DNA of 6,679 nt from Puniceicoccales bacterium (GTDB lineage: Bacteria > Verrucomicrobiota > Verrucomicrobiia > Opitutales > JAIRKQ01), in assembly GCA_031279395.1 (NCBI GenBank), contig JAITIO010000031.1:1-6679 (forward strand), in the 5' to 3' direction. Below, piece after piece: positions 5,966 to 6,679 of this stretch. A model generated the notes under the pieces. The model was not told where the DNA came from, made no database searches, and saw only the letters and a list, made by a program, of their open reading frames with translations. The position numbers and the translations under genes were made by a program. Positions within the stretch are counted from its first letter, which is position 1. Each line of letters opens with the position of its first letter.

Positions 5966-5994
5966 CTGCAAGGGAGAACACGAAAGAAAAGGAT

Positions 5995-6324
5995 GTGTGG
6001 TTGTTTTTGGTAAGGGCAGCACAAGAAAGTCTATGTGAGATTCCTCATGGAGAGGAGGTGTATGGTACTTTGAGACGAGTGTTAGCTTTGAGAAAAGATT
6101 TTTTTGAGGATGTTAAGGCTAAGATAAGAACACTTGAAGAAGTTCTTGAAAAAACTCGAAAAAGTTTGGAAAAACAAGTAAAACAACTCGCTTTGATGAG
6201 CCCAATGAGTCCTAAAAGGACCAAAAGGGAGGTTCCAACCGTCGATACTACTCCGATACCGTTTAAGGTGACGTCAAGTTCTAGCTCCGAAGGAGGGTAT
6301 AAATATGATAAGGGGCTAAAGTAA
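5995..6324 (+). CDS. Hypothetical coiled-coil protein
   Basis: About 109 residues; no recognised family. Residues 25-67 are a strongly charged helix (LRRVLALRKD, IRTLEEVLEKTRKSLEKQ) with coiled-coil spacing. They are followed by a low-complexity Ser/Pro/basic tail (MSPMSPKRTKR, then SSSSSEGG), probably disordered. There is no membrane segment beyond a short hydrophobic N-terminus (WLFLV). The start is uncertain: no ATG exists in frame before residue 68. GTG 5995 lies two bases after AAAAGG, while TTG 6001 is eight bases away and better spaced, so the first two residues may be absent. The ATG at 5993 is in another frame and stops after six codons. The gene carries the same 12-base upstream element as the gene at 2063, and both products are small coiled-coil proteins without sequence similarity that I can see. 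Confidence 0.5.
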   Translation: MWLFLVRAAQESLCEIPHGEEVYGTLRRVLALRKDFFEDVKAKIRTLEEVLEKTRKSLEKQVKQLALMSPMSPKRTKREVPTVDTTPIPFKVTSSSSSEGGYKYDKGLK

Positions 6325-6480
6325 TTAGAATTGTACGAGTTTTTACGTGTAGTGGTGTGTGTGAGTTTTGAAGGTTTTGCAGGTGGCTTTTTGCTATTAC
6401 ATTTGCACTTACCCTTACAGGTAGGTTACTCGCCTTTCATTTTCCTATTCTTTCATTTTCTCGTCCCCCGGCCCCCCTAA
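6325..6480. other. Non-coding stretch with short direct repeat and C-rich tract
   Basis: No gene on either strand; frames are short. CTTTCATTTTC occurs twice (6434-6444 and 6450-6460, period 16). The end is a mirror-symmetric C-rich tract, five C, two G and six C (6465-6477), striking beside AT-rich DNA. Only two long G-tracts exist on the complementary strand, so a four-stranded G-quadruplex within this segment is not supported. Confidence 0.5.
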
Positions 6481-6586
6481 TAAACCATATAAGTATAATA
6501 TATAATATATATAATAATGTAATTATAATATATTAATAATAATAAAATAATAATCCATGGATTATAATAGGCGAAAAATGGTTTAT
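6481..6586. other. AT-rich low-complexity tract with palindrome and inverted flanks
   Basis: About 100 bases of almost only A and T, bounded by an eight-base inverted pair, TAAACCAT (6481-6488) and ATGGTTTA (6579-6586). It contains a 16-base perfect palindrome, ATAATCCATGGATTAT (6550-6565). Minus-strand frames here are runs of Ile/Tyr/Leu codons and are not credible proteins. It could be an easily melted regulatory or replication-type region or a decayed spacer; nothing here decides between them. Confidence 0.5.
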
Positions 6587-6618
6587 GGGCAAATGGTGTG
6601 GTGTGCGGAAGACCCCAG

Positions 6619-6675
6619 CCCATAACCCCACAGAACCACATGCGAAGGCTACAAACCCGTAAGCCCACAGAGCCA
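6619..6675 (+). repeat. Imperfect direct repeat, 37-base period, at the window edge
   Basis: A 20-base unit at 6619-6638 recurs at 6656-6675 with 17 of 20 bases identical (CCCATAACCCCACAGAACCA against CCCGTAAGCCCACAGAGCCA). The period is not a multiple of three, so it is not a protein repeat. The array may continue past the window end. Confidence 0.5.
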
Positions 6676-6679
6676 TGTG

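Noticed and set aside
6477..6668. Minus-strand 63-codon frame rich in Trp, Ile and Tyr
   Set aside because: It arises from GC-poor low-complexity DNA (runs of TAT/ATA) plus a repeat whose period is not a multiple of three.

Overview
The window looks like the edge of a conserved gene block joined to an accessory or mobile region in a moderately AT-rich, probably host-associated bacterium. I cannot fix the phylum from sequence alone. An intracellular lifestyle is hinted at only by one predicted protein with a paired hydrophobic hairpin, a layout seen in chlamydial inclusion-membrane proteins. This is architectural resemblance, not homology.

Left block (1-1762): three tightly packed plus-strand genes. 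They are the C-terminal part of a sugar/NTP nucleotidyltransferase whose start lies outside the window, a RecO-like protein four bases downstream, and a clear CutA1-family protein. A possible 41-codon ORF overlaps the cutA stop by ATGA.

Right block (about 1885-6679): accessory DNA. It contains a coiled-coil hypothetical protein, an apparently frameshifted small gene (2450-2801), a 386-residue membrane protein with its own promoter, an eroded IS5-family transposase tail on the minus strand, and a P4-type tyrosine integrase. The integrase has an intact catalytic domain, but its N-terminal segment sits in another frame. A second coiled-coil hypothetical protein follows. The right edge is non-coding: a C-rich tract, about 100 bases of nearly pure A/T with a 16-base palindrome, and an imperfect 37-base-period repeat running toward the window end.

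The genes do not form a recognisable pathway. The most coherent reading is an integrase-driven insertion next to cutA that is decaying, with small cargo genes of unknown function. Two small coiled-coil genes share an identical 12-base element at nearly the same distance upstream of their starts. That element could be a shared control site, or the direct repeats of an integrated element, since the two copies bracket the integrase and the other cargo. Two frame breaks (integrase, 2450-2801 gene), and perhaps a third, are each repaired by removing one base from a homopolymer run, so read-level indel errors must be excluded before decay is claimed. I found no tRNA, rRNA, CRISPR array or convincing intrinsic terminator.
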